Shown in pieces: positions 33,062 to 42,732 of a DNA stretch of 64,000 bases. The stretch is from Schizophyllum amplum. Its lineage: Eukaryota; Basidiomycota; Agaricomycetes; Agaricales; Schizophyllaceae. Position numbers and translations under genes: made by a program. The notes beneath the pieces are model-generated. The model did not search any database. It was not told where the DNA came from and was given only the letters and a program-made list of their open reading frames with translations. Location of the stretch: positions 682,001-746,000 of the forward strand of contig VDMD01000007.1 in NCBI GenBank assembly GCA_007026445.1, in the 5' to 3' direction. The stretch's first letter is position 1, and each line of letters opens with the position of its first letter.

Positions 33062-33384
33062 TGAAGTTCACTGGCCTGAAGTGTCCGACCATGAATTATT
33101 CCTCGCGCCCGGGTGACTTATTCTCGCTTCAATTTCGTTCTCACCCGACCTCTCGCTCCTCCTTCATTTATTTTTCTCCAGTCAAGCCCTCGCTGCGTCG
33201 GCATTCGCGCCATAAATATCCCTGACGGTTGGTTTTTTTTGGTGCGTCAGGTGAGGCCAACCATCGAGCACAGGTTCGTCTTCTAACCCCTCCGAGGCGC
33301 GACGTTCAACGTTAAGGCTTGGGGGACACTCATTGACGCCAAGGCTCGGAGCATCACTCTACCCACTAGAGCCAGTGAACTTCA
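33062..33384. mobile_element. Candidate 323-bp MITE with TGAAGTTCACTGGC ends
   Basis: A perfect 14-base inverted match, TGAAGTTCACTGGC at 33,062-33,075 and its complement at 33,371-33,384. No coding capacity and no obvious target duplication. The core TGAAGTTCAC recurs at 23,462 and, inverted, at about 40,757. Confidence 0.35.
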
Positions 33385-33490
33385 ATCTTCGCTACTACAT
33401 TGGCAAGTATTAGTCGAAACCAGTGAGTTTATTACTACTACACCCGCCACCCGTCGCTCATCCTACTTAAACCAGCTCCATGAACTGGTC

Positions 33491-33576
33491 GAATGCCGTT
33501 GGATTATTGGCAGAATGCCGTTGCGTTGTTGGCAGAATGCCGTTGCGTTATTGGCAGAATGCCGTTGCATTACTAG
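33491..33576. repeat. 22-bp tandem repeat, about four units
   Basis: GAATGCCGTTGCGTTATTGG-CA repeated at 33,491, 33,513, 33,535 and (20 bases) 33,557, with few substitutions. Three imperfect units built on GCTCAGGTGAGAGAC follow at ~33,625-33,680. Confidence 0.9.
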
Positions 33577-35274
33577 CCGCGCGCGGAGGCATACATACCG
33601 AAGTCGGCCCCGCTCGTCGGTGGCGCTCAGGTAAGAGATTCGCGCGCTCAGGTGAGAGACCCGCTTGCTCAGGTGAGATCCAGCCACTCACCTGCATACT
33701 TCTCGCCGCTCAACTGAGGACAAAGAAGACGGTCGCCGCTCAGATGACTCCGATGAGCAACAGCTGAGCCCTCTAGCGCGCCCACATGACGGGACGGGGG
33801 GTTTCCTCCTATTCATGCACGGGCTTACATATCTGGCTTTGACGCAGATTCGTACGGCGCCATTGTGCCGCTCTCGGCGCGCTGGGTCGTACAGGCAGAG
33901 TAGGTCTGCTCTCCGCGTCGTGCAGGCAGAAAAGGGGCAGCCTCGGAGCCATGTGGCTGTCACGCAGGTGCGAGTTCGACTTCGGCCATCTGTCGTGGGA
34001 GTAAGGCGCGTACTACGGCCTGAAGTTCATCGGCTTGCTGACCATTGATCACTGTGTCGACCGCTGCGTCGCGGCGTACCCTGCGGCGAGGACGATCAAG
34101 GGTGGCTTCGCTCGAAGTCGACAGCGGTCCGTTCGATATGGATCCCTTGAGTATGGACGGCGGGTCCTTGAGAATGATCAGCCGCCCTTCAAGATGGCTG
34201 AAGATGGACGAGATGGACATCGCTTGCCGTGAAGGTGGACAACAGATTCAAGGGCGCGACAAAAACAGACGCGTTGATGACAGAGGGATGAAGTACATGC
34301 TTGATAAGGTGAGAGTCAGAAGACTGCGGGCAGGGCGAAGCGGTGAATGCCTTGATCACGAATGCAGCGTGTGTAGTTCCAATGATACAGTCTGAATGCG
34401 GTTACGAAGTCAGGGGCACTTCCTGGAACTTGGCTGCATTTCTGCGCGGGATCGGTGAAGAGATCCAAGATAAGCACTGAGACAGTGGCACGGACAGGTT
34501 GTATTGGGGTGGCGGGCGGTTGCATATACCATCGGTGCTTATCAGCAACGAAGAGCGTGTCAGCAGAGACAGTAGTGGGCTGCGGATGAAAAGAGGATGA
34601 GCTCAGGCCGGGCGGCATGACATAGATGGCGCACGCTATCTTCCGTCCACGAACCCGTTCTCAGATAGCTCGCAGAATGCTTGCAAGGGCGCGTCGGCGG
34701 GAGTGCATTTCCAGGCAGGAAGTACGGGGGTATGTTACGTATGTACTTATGCGTTTGCCATTGTTCAATGTAGAGATGACGAGAATGTGATTCCATCAGA
34801 TGCGGGGTAACAACCAGTGCGGGGAAATGTGGGGTAGGAACCTTTTTGCGCGGGGGCAGGTGAGCGGTCGCAAACAGCAAGAGGCGTCCAGCAAACGAAG
34901 CAGTGCCCCGGCTGCGTTCCCGAGGCGCGCGGGGGCAGGGACGGCGCCGCCTAAGGGGCGACCGTGACTGCGCGCGCCATTCAGAGTTCTCCTCCGTGAG
35001 CACTGTTGGGCACTTTGCACGCCTTGTGCGCGTCTCGAGCCCACCTCGAGCGCGTCCGGAGCGAGCTCGAGCGTCCGCCGGCCTCTTCACGAAGCCGCGA
35101 AGCCTCCGTTGCCACCCCAAGCGCCAGATGCGAGATCTGGTGTGGAGATCGATGACACACGGGTCCCCACGTGATGGGATGCTATATAGATCGCCTGGCC
35201 GAGACCGTTTCGCCTCCTACGCACCCTTTCCGCTCCCTCATCTGCTCGCCAACACAAAACTCGCCAAGTTCAAA

Positions 35275-36042
35275 ATGTCCGACAACAGCCGCGACGACGT
35301 CCAGCACTCCGCGCCCATCGCCATCAACCCCAGGGCGACCCGTGCCCGCTCGGCCTCCGTGTCGTCCTACTCGTCGGGCTCACCTAGCTCGCCCTCCCTG
35401 CCCCCCACCCCCATGTCGGCCGCCAACTCGTCCCCCAAGATCGGCGTCCAGGGCGGCTCGCCCATCCTCTCCTACTTCCTCGCCCAGTCCCCCACCAAGC
35501 CCACCGGGACCTTCCCCTTCAAGCGCTTCGGCGCTACGCCTGTCTTTGAGGGTGGGTGGCAACAGCACACTTCCCTGATCAGCATGCTAACGTCAGGCAG
35601 AAGATGAACCCGAGCAAGAGCCCGCTGCCTCTGCACACGCGCGTCGCGCCAGCACCCACCTCGCCGGCCGCTTCGCTGCTCCGCAGCCCGTGCCCGGCGA
35701 GCAAAACGAGCGCGGCACAGGCATCCTCCGCCGCCTCTCCATCGGGGGCGCCGCCGCTTTCTCCAGGGTACGTCGTGCGCAGCAGGCGAGGTGTATGCGT
35801 GGTGCTGATAGCGATAAACACAGCCGACCGCTGAGATGCTGTCCCCGACGCATGCGCGGACGCCGTCGAGCCCCACGATGAACTCCCCTGCCCCGTCGGG
35901 CGCGGCCACCAGGGTACCGCCGACGACGCAGATCCGCAAGGCCCGTCGGTCGGCGACGGTGTCCACGGACAGCAAGCCCCGCCGTGCGCCGAGCCCGATG
36001 GGCGAGCGCATCCTGAAGGGCCACTTCGATGGGTTCAACTAG
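35275..36042 (+). CDS. Conserved Ser/Pro-rich basidiomycete protein of unknown function
   Basis: Exons 35275-35551, 35601-35767 and 35836-36042 keep frame (216 aa). It starts MSDNSRDDVQHSAPIAINPR. It is rich in SP and TP sites (SPSSPSLPPTPMSAANSSPK), then SYFLAQSPTKPTGTFPFKRF, an Arg-rich GILRRLSIGGAAAFSR and a C-terminal RRAPSPMGERILKGHFDGFN. I know this last block as a recurrent ending in uncharacterised Agaricomycete proteins. The layout suggests a disordered phosphoprotein (RRLS is a PKA-type site). No enzymatic domain, signal peptide or membrane segment. The third exon's acceptor (CGCTGAG) is the least certain point. Confidence 0.75.
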
Positions 36043-37045
36043 GTCGTCCCCTAGGCTGTTCCCGCATCCATCTTCTCTCTGCTTTGGTCCGCAGCAGGAT
36101 ACCCGCAATCGCTGTCGGATGTGTATCATCACCGTCACCCATCAACCAATCTCTTACCATCCGTCGTTGTCTGTCGGTCATTCGTCGTCCCTCGTCGTCC
36201 GTTTGCCTTAGTCGCCAACTTGCTTCGTCTTACCAGATTATCGTCCTCGTCGTCAAATAACCGCCTCGTCGTCGACTTGTCCCCTTCTCCCTCGTCTGCT
36301 TGCTTGTCTGTCACCCCCTAGAATAAGTCTCGCGTATTGGTATCGTCTCTGGTCAGGCATCCTTGGTACTCCTGGGTCCGGCCGCGGTGGAGACATAACA
36401 GCGCTCCTTGCCGCTCTCGCGCTGATAGGTTCGTCGTTTTTGCTCCATCTCGTTTGTCAGTGTCAGATGCTGACCATGCGCGCAGTTTCTTCGCCCGCTG
36501 GCCGTTGTCGAAAAACGAATGTTAGTTGCTGGACGGTCGGTGGAGTCGTGGTCGGCATCGCTGTCCAAGGCCGAAGTGGCTGTCACCGCCGCCCACGGCC
36601 GTCGGCTGTGGTCACCGCCGTCGCCATGCCTGCGACTGGTCTGCATGTCTGTCTAAATAATAAAAGTGTATCACTGGGTTACTTAAATATTGTACTGTAT
36701 CACGGTCTTTTTTTTCTCTTTCGCCGAGTGTTCCTCCTGCTCCCTCATCGAGTACGCTTCTTCCTCCGTCGAGTACCGTTTCTCTCCTCCATCGAGTATT
36801 GTTCCTCTCTTACTTAAGTAGCCTTCCTCTCCATTGTACGCGTCCTGGACTCGAATTCATGTGAATGTATTGTGTTTGCTTGTGATCCTCTTCGCGTGAT
36901 GGCAAGCACTGCGACTGGGGATGAGAAGTACGTTCGGGGGTGTCAAGTGAGTGAACGGCGAGGGGTTTTGCGCTCGTTGAGAACCTTGTCGAGCAAAGGG
37001 CAAAACGGAGTCTGATATAAAGCCTTAATGCCTTCCAGTCACTAA
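36043..37045. other. Intergenic, pyrimidine-rich, with one minisatellite
   Basis: 1 kb without a gene between the Ser/Pro-rich protein and tRNA-Tyr. Contains a 23-bp tandem repeat at 36,740-36,808. Confidence 0.5.
36740..36808. repeat. 23-bp tandem repeat, three units
   Basis: Units CTCCCTCATCGAGTACG..., CCTCCGTCGAGTACCG... and CCTCCATCGAGTATTG..., each 23 bases and diverged at several positions; a decayed fourth may precede them. Confidence 0.8.
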
Positions 37046-37131
37046 CCCTTCTTAGCTCAGTTGGAAGAGCATCAGACTGTAATTGGTTAAAGATCATCTG
37101 GGGGTCGCCTGTTCGAACCAGGCAGAAGGGA
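37046..37131 (+). tRNA. tRNA-Tyr (GUA) with 13-nt intron
   Basis: Acceptor CCCTTCT pairs perfectly with AGAAGGG. D arm GCTC/GAGC, anticodon stem TCAGA/TCTGG, loop C-T-GTA-A, T arm GCCTG-TTCGAAC-CAGGC, discriminator A. A 13-base intron (TTGGTTAAAGATC) sits in the canonical place after position 37. Internal A box TAGCTCAGTTGG and B box GTTCGAACC are present. Confidence 0.95.
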
Positions 37132-37362
37132 ATATTGCGATGCACCACGGACATTTATTTTGCTGTGTTTTTACCTCGATTACTGAAGCAGTCGTTATCG
37201 AATTCGTAGACGGAGCCGACAATGAGTGTAGCATCTGGCTTCCCAGGAAGTGTAACGAAGTTGAGGCAACCCTTCGAACCGGCCCCGGGACTTCGGTCTA
37301 CCGGGCCGCACTGCGCGGACACGCGCGTTCTAACTTCTTGGACAGGAAGTTGAACTTGTCAC

Positions 37363-37424
37363 CGACCTCCACTGCCGAAAGCGACCTCCACTGCCGAAAG
37401 CGACCTCCACTGCCGAAAGCGACC
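37363..37424. repeat. Perfect 19-bp tandem repeat, 3.3 units
   Basis: CGACCTCCACTGCCGAAAG three times without a mismatch, plus CGACC, ending 13 bases before the Bre2/Ash2 start codon. It therefore lies in that gene's leader or promoter. Confidence 0.95.
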
Positions 37425-37437
37425 AGCGTCGCTAAGT

Positions 37438-39953
37438 ATGATTGCGGAAGAGTCGCCACCACCTGGCATGGCATATACGCCGCCGGATACGCCTGCCAGC
37501 ATTGCGGCGAATAATAACAAGAAGCGGAAACGCGGCCCGCCACCTCCTCAGACGGCGGCTACGCCGGAGCAGGAAACTGAGTGCGTATATGTTTTGTTTG
37601 GTATTTTTCTTCTAAATTAAAGCTGCTCTGATGAATGTCTATCACTCTGCTTATATCTCTTGATCCTACTGTTGTAAAATGCTAACACAAGCCCATTTTC
37701 AGCGTCATCTCATCCCGGTCTGACCTTTCGAACCGTCCTCGGTTAGAGTATGCTCGAGGGCCCTTGTTTATCCCCATACAGGACTCGGACCTCTTTAGGA
37801 CTGACCTCATCCCGATGAACCACATCGGCTTCCGCTACACGCCTGCAGGGATTCACCCAGTGAACCACCTGCTGCCACTGCGCACCATCGCCTACCGCCC
37901 GCCGACCTTCCGCGCCGCCTTCGAGGACCGCAGCCCGTACATCGGCATTTCGCAAGACGGCCTGACGCTCGAGGGCTGCGGCGGCTTCCGCACGGTGCGC
38001 TGCACGGCGCCTATGCGCGAGGGCAAGTGGTACATGGAAATCGAGGTCGTGCGCGGCGGCGGGGACACAGGCGCGCACGTCCGCCTCGGCTGGTCGCGGC
38101 GGGAGACTCTGCTGAACGGGCCCATTGGACTTGACGGTTACAGCTACGCGTACCGCGACCGGACGGGTGACAAGGTGACGCTCGCACGGCCGCGTCCGTA
38201 TGGGAGGCCATTCGGCACGGGGGACATCATCGGGATGTATATCTCGCTCCCTCCTCGGCGCCCCGCGAACCCCTTGGACCCGCACGACCCGGCGCATCTG
38301 AGCCGCGTGCGCATCCCCATCGACTACAAAGGCCAGGAAGTCTTCGAGGCGCTGGAGTACAAGCCCAGCCCGGAGATGACTGCGCTCATGGACCCGCACG
38401 CCGCCGCGAAGGCCGCTGCCTCCGCGTCCCGGCCGACGAAGCAGGCGAACGACCGTGCGCCCGATAAGCGGTCTGGGAGAGCACCAGGCGGGGCGCGCTC
38501 GGCCAACGCGGCGCCCGCTTCACGGCCCCTCCCACGCCTGCATGGCGCGCATATAGCCTTCTTCGTCAATGGTGTTTGCCAGGGTGTCGCCTTTGAAGAT
38601 ATCCTGGACTTCCTCCCCCTCCGCGCAGCCGCGAGTGCTCATCGCGGCCCGCGTCGCCGCCCGCCCAAGGAGGGGCAGAAGGAGCATCGGCTGAATGCGC
38701 ACGACGATGGCACGCTCGGCTACTATCCCAGCATCTCACTTTATGGCCCTGCGCGCGTGAGGCTCAACCCGGGACCCGACTTTGTGCACCCGCCGCCAGA
38801 CGACGTTGACGCGGTGCTGTTCGCGCGCCATGCGCCGCTGGTTGCGCCGCCATCGACGGGCCGTGCGTGGCGTCCGGCGTGCGAGCGCTATGGTGATTTT
38901 ATGGCCGAGCAGCGGGAACTCGACCGCCAGGAGGAGATCGAGGGCGCGGCAGCTCTGGCGGAGGCGCAGAAAGCGGCAGAGAAGGAGGCAGCGGTGGCGG
39001 AAAAGAAGCGCGTGCGGCGCGAGGCAGATGCGGCGCGCCGGCGGGCGGCGAAAAACACGCAAGCTCGAATGAGCACCAGCGCGCAGCCGAGTCCGCTGCG
39101 CCATGCGACGGCGTACTCCAACGAACTACACGTGGAGAGAAAGCCCAGTCTCGACGAGATTGCGAGCAAGCGCCAACGCGCGGACTACGACGACCTGGAC
39201 GAGTCGTCGCCGTATGCGGGTCAGGCAGGGTACGAGCAGACGCCGGAGGCCGAGTATGAGCACACACCGGAGGCCGAATACGAGCATCACGGCACTGGGC
39301 TGGTCGCACCTGCGCCGCGTGTGGCGGAGAGCGCATACGCGGCCATCATGAGCCAGCCTCGTGAGGTGCTCTACGACCAGCGAGAATCCTTTGAATCGCA
39401 CGAAGCGCCAGGCGATGCGACTGGGGACGTGCTCATGCAGGATGCAGAAGGCGAAGTGGATGGAGATCTGCAAGACGACGGTATGCAACGCGCCAGCACG
39501 CCCGAATCTGCCATCCAGAGCACCCCTGGGTCTCCGACTCAAAGCACCCCCGGGTCGCCCGTCGCGAGCACGCCAGGGTCTCCGATGCAGAGCGCGCCGG
39601 CTTCCCCGAGACAGAGCACGCCGGGTTCACCCTCTGCGTATGTCAGCCATGCCGAGGCTGAAGACGGCCACGTTGACGCTGACGAGGGGAATGCTTCTGA
39701 ATACGACGAGCACGTTACCGAAGACGACATGCCGAACGAGTATGCCTTCCAGCTTGGTCAAGAAGATGCGGACGACGACGACGACGACCCAGAGGGAGAT
39801 TACGACGAGGTCCATGGTCAGATCGTCGAAGGCGACTACGATACAGACGAAGGGCACGATGAAGATGGCGACGAAGTGCAAAACGATGGGTACGGAGATG
39901 TCCAGGGTGCCCCGGCGGATGGCTACAGCTCCGATGCAGCTTCGGAGGAATGA
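37438..39953 (+). CDS. bre2: COMPASS subunit Bre2/Ash2 (SPRY domain)
   Basis: Core subunit of the Set1/COMPASS histone H3K4 methyltransferase. Exons 37438-37580 and 37703-39953 (797 aa) flank a 122-bp intron. N-terminal Pro/Lys-rich leader with KKRKRG, a likely nuclear signal. The SPRY domain (about residues 110-430) shows RTVRCTAPMREGKWYMEIEV, HVRLGWSRRETLLNGPIGLD, GYSYAYRDRTGDKVTLARPR and FGTGDIIGMYISLPPRRP. It is split by an Ala-rich insert before HIAFFVNGVCQGVAFEDI and GYYPSISLYGPARVRLNPGP, the same insert position as in fungal Ash2 proteins. After it come a coiled coil rich in Ala/Glu/Lys, tandem STPGSP units, and a very acidic tail (ADDDDDDPEGDYDE) ending SSDAASEE. No PHD finger is visible, as in yeast Bre2. 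Confidence 0.93.
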
Positions 39954-40363
39954 TACTATATCAGGGCATCGAAATTGGGCCATGCAGAGGCACAACTCCG
40001 CATGCTATGAATCAATGTCATCCGTCTTGAATGCTAGTACTCCGTTTCGCCCCATGTCCTCACATCCGTGGGGCGTGCTACTGCTAAGCGAGGAGAAATG
40101 CACAATATTGTGGGTCGAGTTGCATTCGAACCCACGTTGACGGGAGCATAGAGCCTTGCTAGGGCGGGCTAGTGTTTTGAACATGAGCTCATGCACGTGG
40201 GTCCGCTACAAAGTAGCTTTCGGCTCGGATACTTTTTCTGGCAGGTTCTGTCATGATAAGCTCAGCTCCCATTGTTGTTCCCAAAGAGGAAGGCATTGTG
40301 CAGCTCCCCTCCCCGACGCTCTTTCCTCGCCGTCCTCTGCCTTTGCGAGGTCGCAAAAAGACA
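39954..40363. other. Spacer between Bre2/Ash2 and tRNA-Leu
   Basis: 410 bases, no gene. A lone B-box-like TTCGAACCCACG stretch near 40,122-40,140 lacks a matching tRNA fold. Confidence 0.4.
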
Positions 40364-40456
40364 TGACGAGAGGGGGATTCGAACCCCCGCTCCGAAGAAC
40401 TAGATAGGGACTATTAATCCTGATTCTAGCGCCTTAGACCGCTCGGCCATCTCGCC
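40364..40456 (-). tRNA. tRNA-Leu (CAG) with 13-nt intron
   Basis: Reads GGCGAGATGGCCGAGCGGTC at the 5' end. Acceptor GGCGAGA pairs with TCTCGTC (one G-U). Anticodon stem CTAGA/TCTAG, loop A-T-CAG-G, 13-base intron ATTAATAGTCCCT after position 37. Long variable arm as expected for Leu. T arm GGGGG-TTCGAAT-CCCCC, discriminator A. Confidence 0.93.
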
Positions 40457-40913
40457 TTGAATGTCTTCGAAATGCGTGGCATAACATTAGCCAAAACCGT
40501 GGTCCTTCTAGCGTTGTAACTGTACAACAAGACCCAGCAAATTGTGCCCATCTCGAAACGGTTGAGTGAGGGCTGCACTTAGAGCTGTCGATGACCATCG
40601 AAGTCTCAAATATAACAATAATTAGCGGAATAAAGCTCTCAAGCACAAACAAACAAACCTCAACTTGCCTCAGCACGTCACGTTCGGTTCCCAGCTTGTT
40701 CGACTACTCATACAAGGCTTGCACGCAACGACACGAGCAAGAAGGTAACGCACTGTGAACTTCAACACTCACACAAAAATCTCCGCCTTTGCTTTCGGCG
40801 TCCGCCTCAACGGTCGACTTGTCATTGTTAAAGTCGATAAACTCCCGCAAACGCTACCTTAGATACCACGACATCATCTGCTTCGCCAGCGCTATTTCTC
40901 TGTCTTCTACAAC

Positions 40914-41582
40914 ATGTCTATACCTGTCACAATCGGCGCGTCTTCGGCAGTCTCTCCTCTGCCGTCTGGCTTGGCACGGATATCGAACAATGAAGTCGTG
41001 CTCATCGAGCTGCAAGGCACACTCGAGGTAGAATGCCGTGAAGAGCGCGAGCGCGATGGGCGTCTTATTGGGCGCCTCGGAATTGATGAGAAGGGGGTGA
41101 GTCCTCGTCGCCATATTCTCGTTCGTCCCCTGCCTTCCACCCTCTGAAGCTGCTTCCTTCCTTACCTCTTTCAATCGCGTGGCACGCCTTCTTCTTTGGC
41201 TTCGTTGCCCCGTAACTTGCTCTTGACACTGACACTGAACCAACAGACTCGCGCCACACTCCGCATCGGGCACCATTTCCTCGAGGGCAAGGTCGCGCAG
41301 ATGCCCAAGCCATTCGCTGTAATGCAGCGCAGCCACGTATCTACGCCGCATGTAAGAGGAGCCGGCAGCTACGACGCGCTAGAAGGGGATAACGGACTCG
41401 AAAACAATGCCGCAGACAGGCGCGAGGACGATGCGATGGACCTCGACGCGCCTCCTGACGTGCCGCCGGAGCAGATGAACGTTAGCTGGGACATCATCGC
41501 CGTGGTCAAGCGCAAGATCATTTTCTCGAAACGGCCAATGCCCATCGTAGGGCGGACTGCGCCCAAGTTGGGAGGACGCTGA
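40914..41582 (+). CDS. ctf8: Ctf8, alternative clamp-loader subunit
   Basis: Ctf8 works with Ctf18 and Dcc1 in the RFC variant needed for sister-chromatid cohesion. Exons 40914-41096 and 41247-41582 give 172 aa, the normal small size. The 150-bp intron is longer than its neighbours. Family blocks: VVLIELQGTLEVECR, GRLIGRL, RATLRIGHHFLEGKVAQMPK with PFAVM, and the C-terminal WDIIAVVKRKIIFSKRPMPI. An acidic insert (DRREDDAMDLDAPPDVPPEQ) sits between the two halves. Start at MSIPVTIGA, the first ATG in this frame. Confidence 0.92.
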
Positions 41583-42174
41583 GGTAAGACCACAGCTCAA
41601 ATCCAAGGGTATGTGCATCCAGCCAAAGTACGCTCCGCTGAAGAACACTGACGTTCAGCCCAGTTTCGAGAGAGAAGGCAACTTTTGTTATGTTACATAT
41701 TATACTGTACATTGTGGTTATTACGGTGCGTGTCGAGCAGGATTGGCCCAGTCGGTCCATTAAAACTACTCTGCAGCTTTCAATCCATAGCGAGAGGAGA
41801 AAGGTGTCGCAAAGCTAGAAAAGAGAAGAGAAAGCTTGTCTTGAAGAGAGCGAGGCGGAAGATCTTGGGGGAGGGCAACATCCCTCTCTTCTTGTATCGC
41901 TCGTGCGTCAACGAGACGACATTTTGTTCTTGCAGTACGGGCAGGTCCTGCTGTTGACCCTGAAGACACCGCTGCTCAGCCCGCGCTCGTACGCGGGGAA
42001 AAACGTAGCGGCACGCACGAGTTCAAAAAATCAACGCCAGACAGCCAGGCGTTGCATCGTGAACAAAAGACCCCCGTACGCTGGTCGGGCGGCGGGGGAT
42101 GGGACAAGGTAAAATCACCTCGAGGTAATGCTTGCCGGCTTGAGGATCGTGGGTCCACTGTTCGAGTACCTATG
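41583..42174. other. Intergenic
   Basis: About 590 bases between Ctf8 and the end of the convergent zinc-finger gene; no gene seen. Confidence 0.4.
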
Positions 42175-42732
42175 TTAGAAGAAGAAGAATATAAACCGGC
42201 CGTCGGTGTTGAGGATGGGGACGAGCTGTACCCTCCGTATTGGTTCGTGGGATGCGAACGAGATGAAATGGGTGCGCCGGCTCTTGCTCCCGCCTGCGCA
42301 GATGGTCAGCGTTACTCCAAATAGAGGACGTACACCAACCGGATAGCCCTGGGAGACGCCGTCAATCACACAGAAGAACGTGGAAGAGCAGCCGGCATAC
42401 CTGATTGTTCGTCGCGTATGGGTTGGTCTTGTGTCGCTCGGCCGTGCTCCTGCACTTGTGGTCGGCAAGTGCATGGGCGCTCGGAAGGTGAGCACGGCAT
42501 GCCGCGCAACTGTGAACAGGATGCATGGCCTGGATGTGCTGTGACGTGGCGGGGTTCAGAGGGCAAGTACGGCGGCAGCGACAGTGCACACCTGCTCCAG
42601 GGCCCGGTCGTCGCGGAAGGGTTGGGCGCAAGTCCTGCAGATGGGATGGCCTGCCGGTGAGTCCTTGACATGGTGCTCCAAAGCGTACGTGCTGGTGAAA
42701 GTCCGCTTGCAGGACGTGCACTGATGAGACAT
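42175..42732 (-). CDS. Small multi-C2H2 zinc-finger protein
   Basis: The frame starts MSHQCTSCKRTFTSTYALEH with HVK, a C2H2 finger, then ICRTCAQPFRDDRALEQ, interrupted by a short intron. It goes on with CRRTCPLNPATSQHIQAMH and SCAACRAHLPSAHALADHKC. After a last intron the protein ends in a Ser/Pro/Tyr-rich tail (TNQYGGYSSSPSSTPTAG) with stop TAA at 42,175-42,177. Repeated compact fingers with 2-Cys/2-His spacing are typical of fungal C2H2 proteins of unknown role that probably bind nucleic acid. The splice junctions are approximate, and a further upstream exon cannot be excluded. Confidence 0.65.

Larger units (their letters stand above)
31453..35274. other. Repeat-rich gene-poor region
   Basis: About 3.8 kb without a supported gene. 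It contains minisatellites (32,805-32,970; 33,491-33,576), a possible MITE (33,062-33,384) and short low-complexity frames. The last few hundred bases are the upstream region of the gene starting at 35,275. Confidence 0.5.

Noticed and set aside
32463..33225. Overlapping forward frames of 83-155 codons
   Set aside because: They arise from stop-free minisatellite units, not from genes.
33491..33576. CRISPR-like array
   Set aside because: Contiguous 22-bp tandem units without spacers in a eukaryotic genome: a minisatellite.
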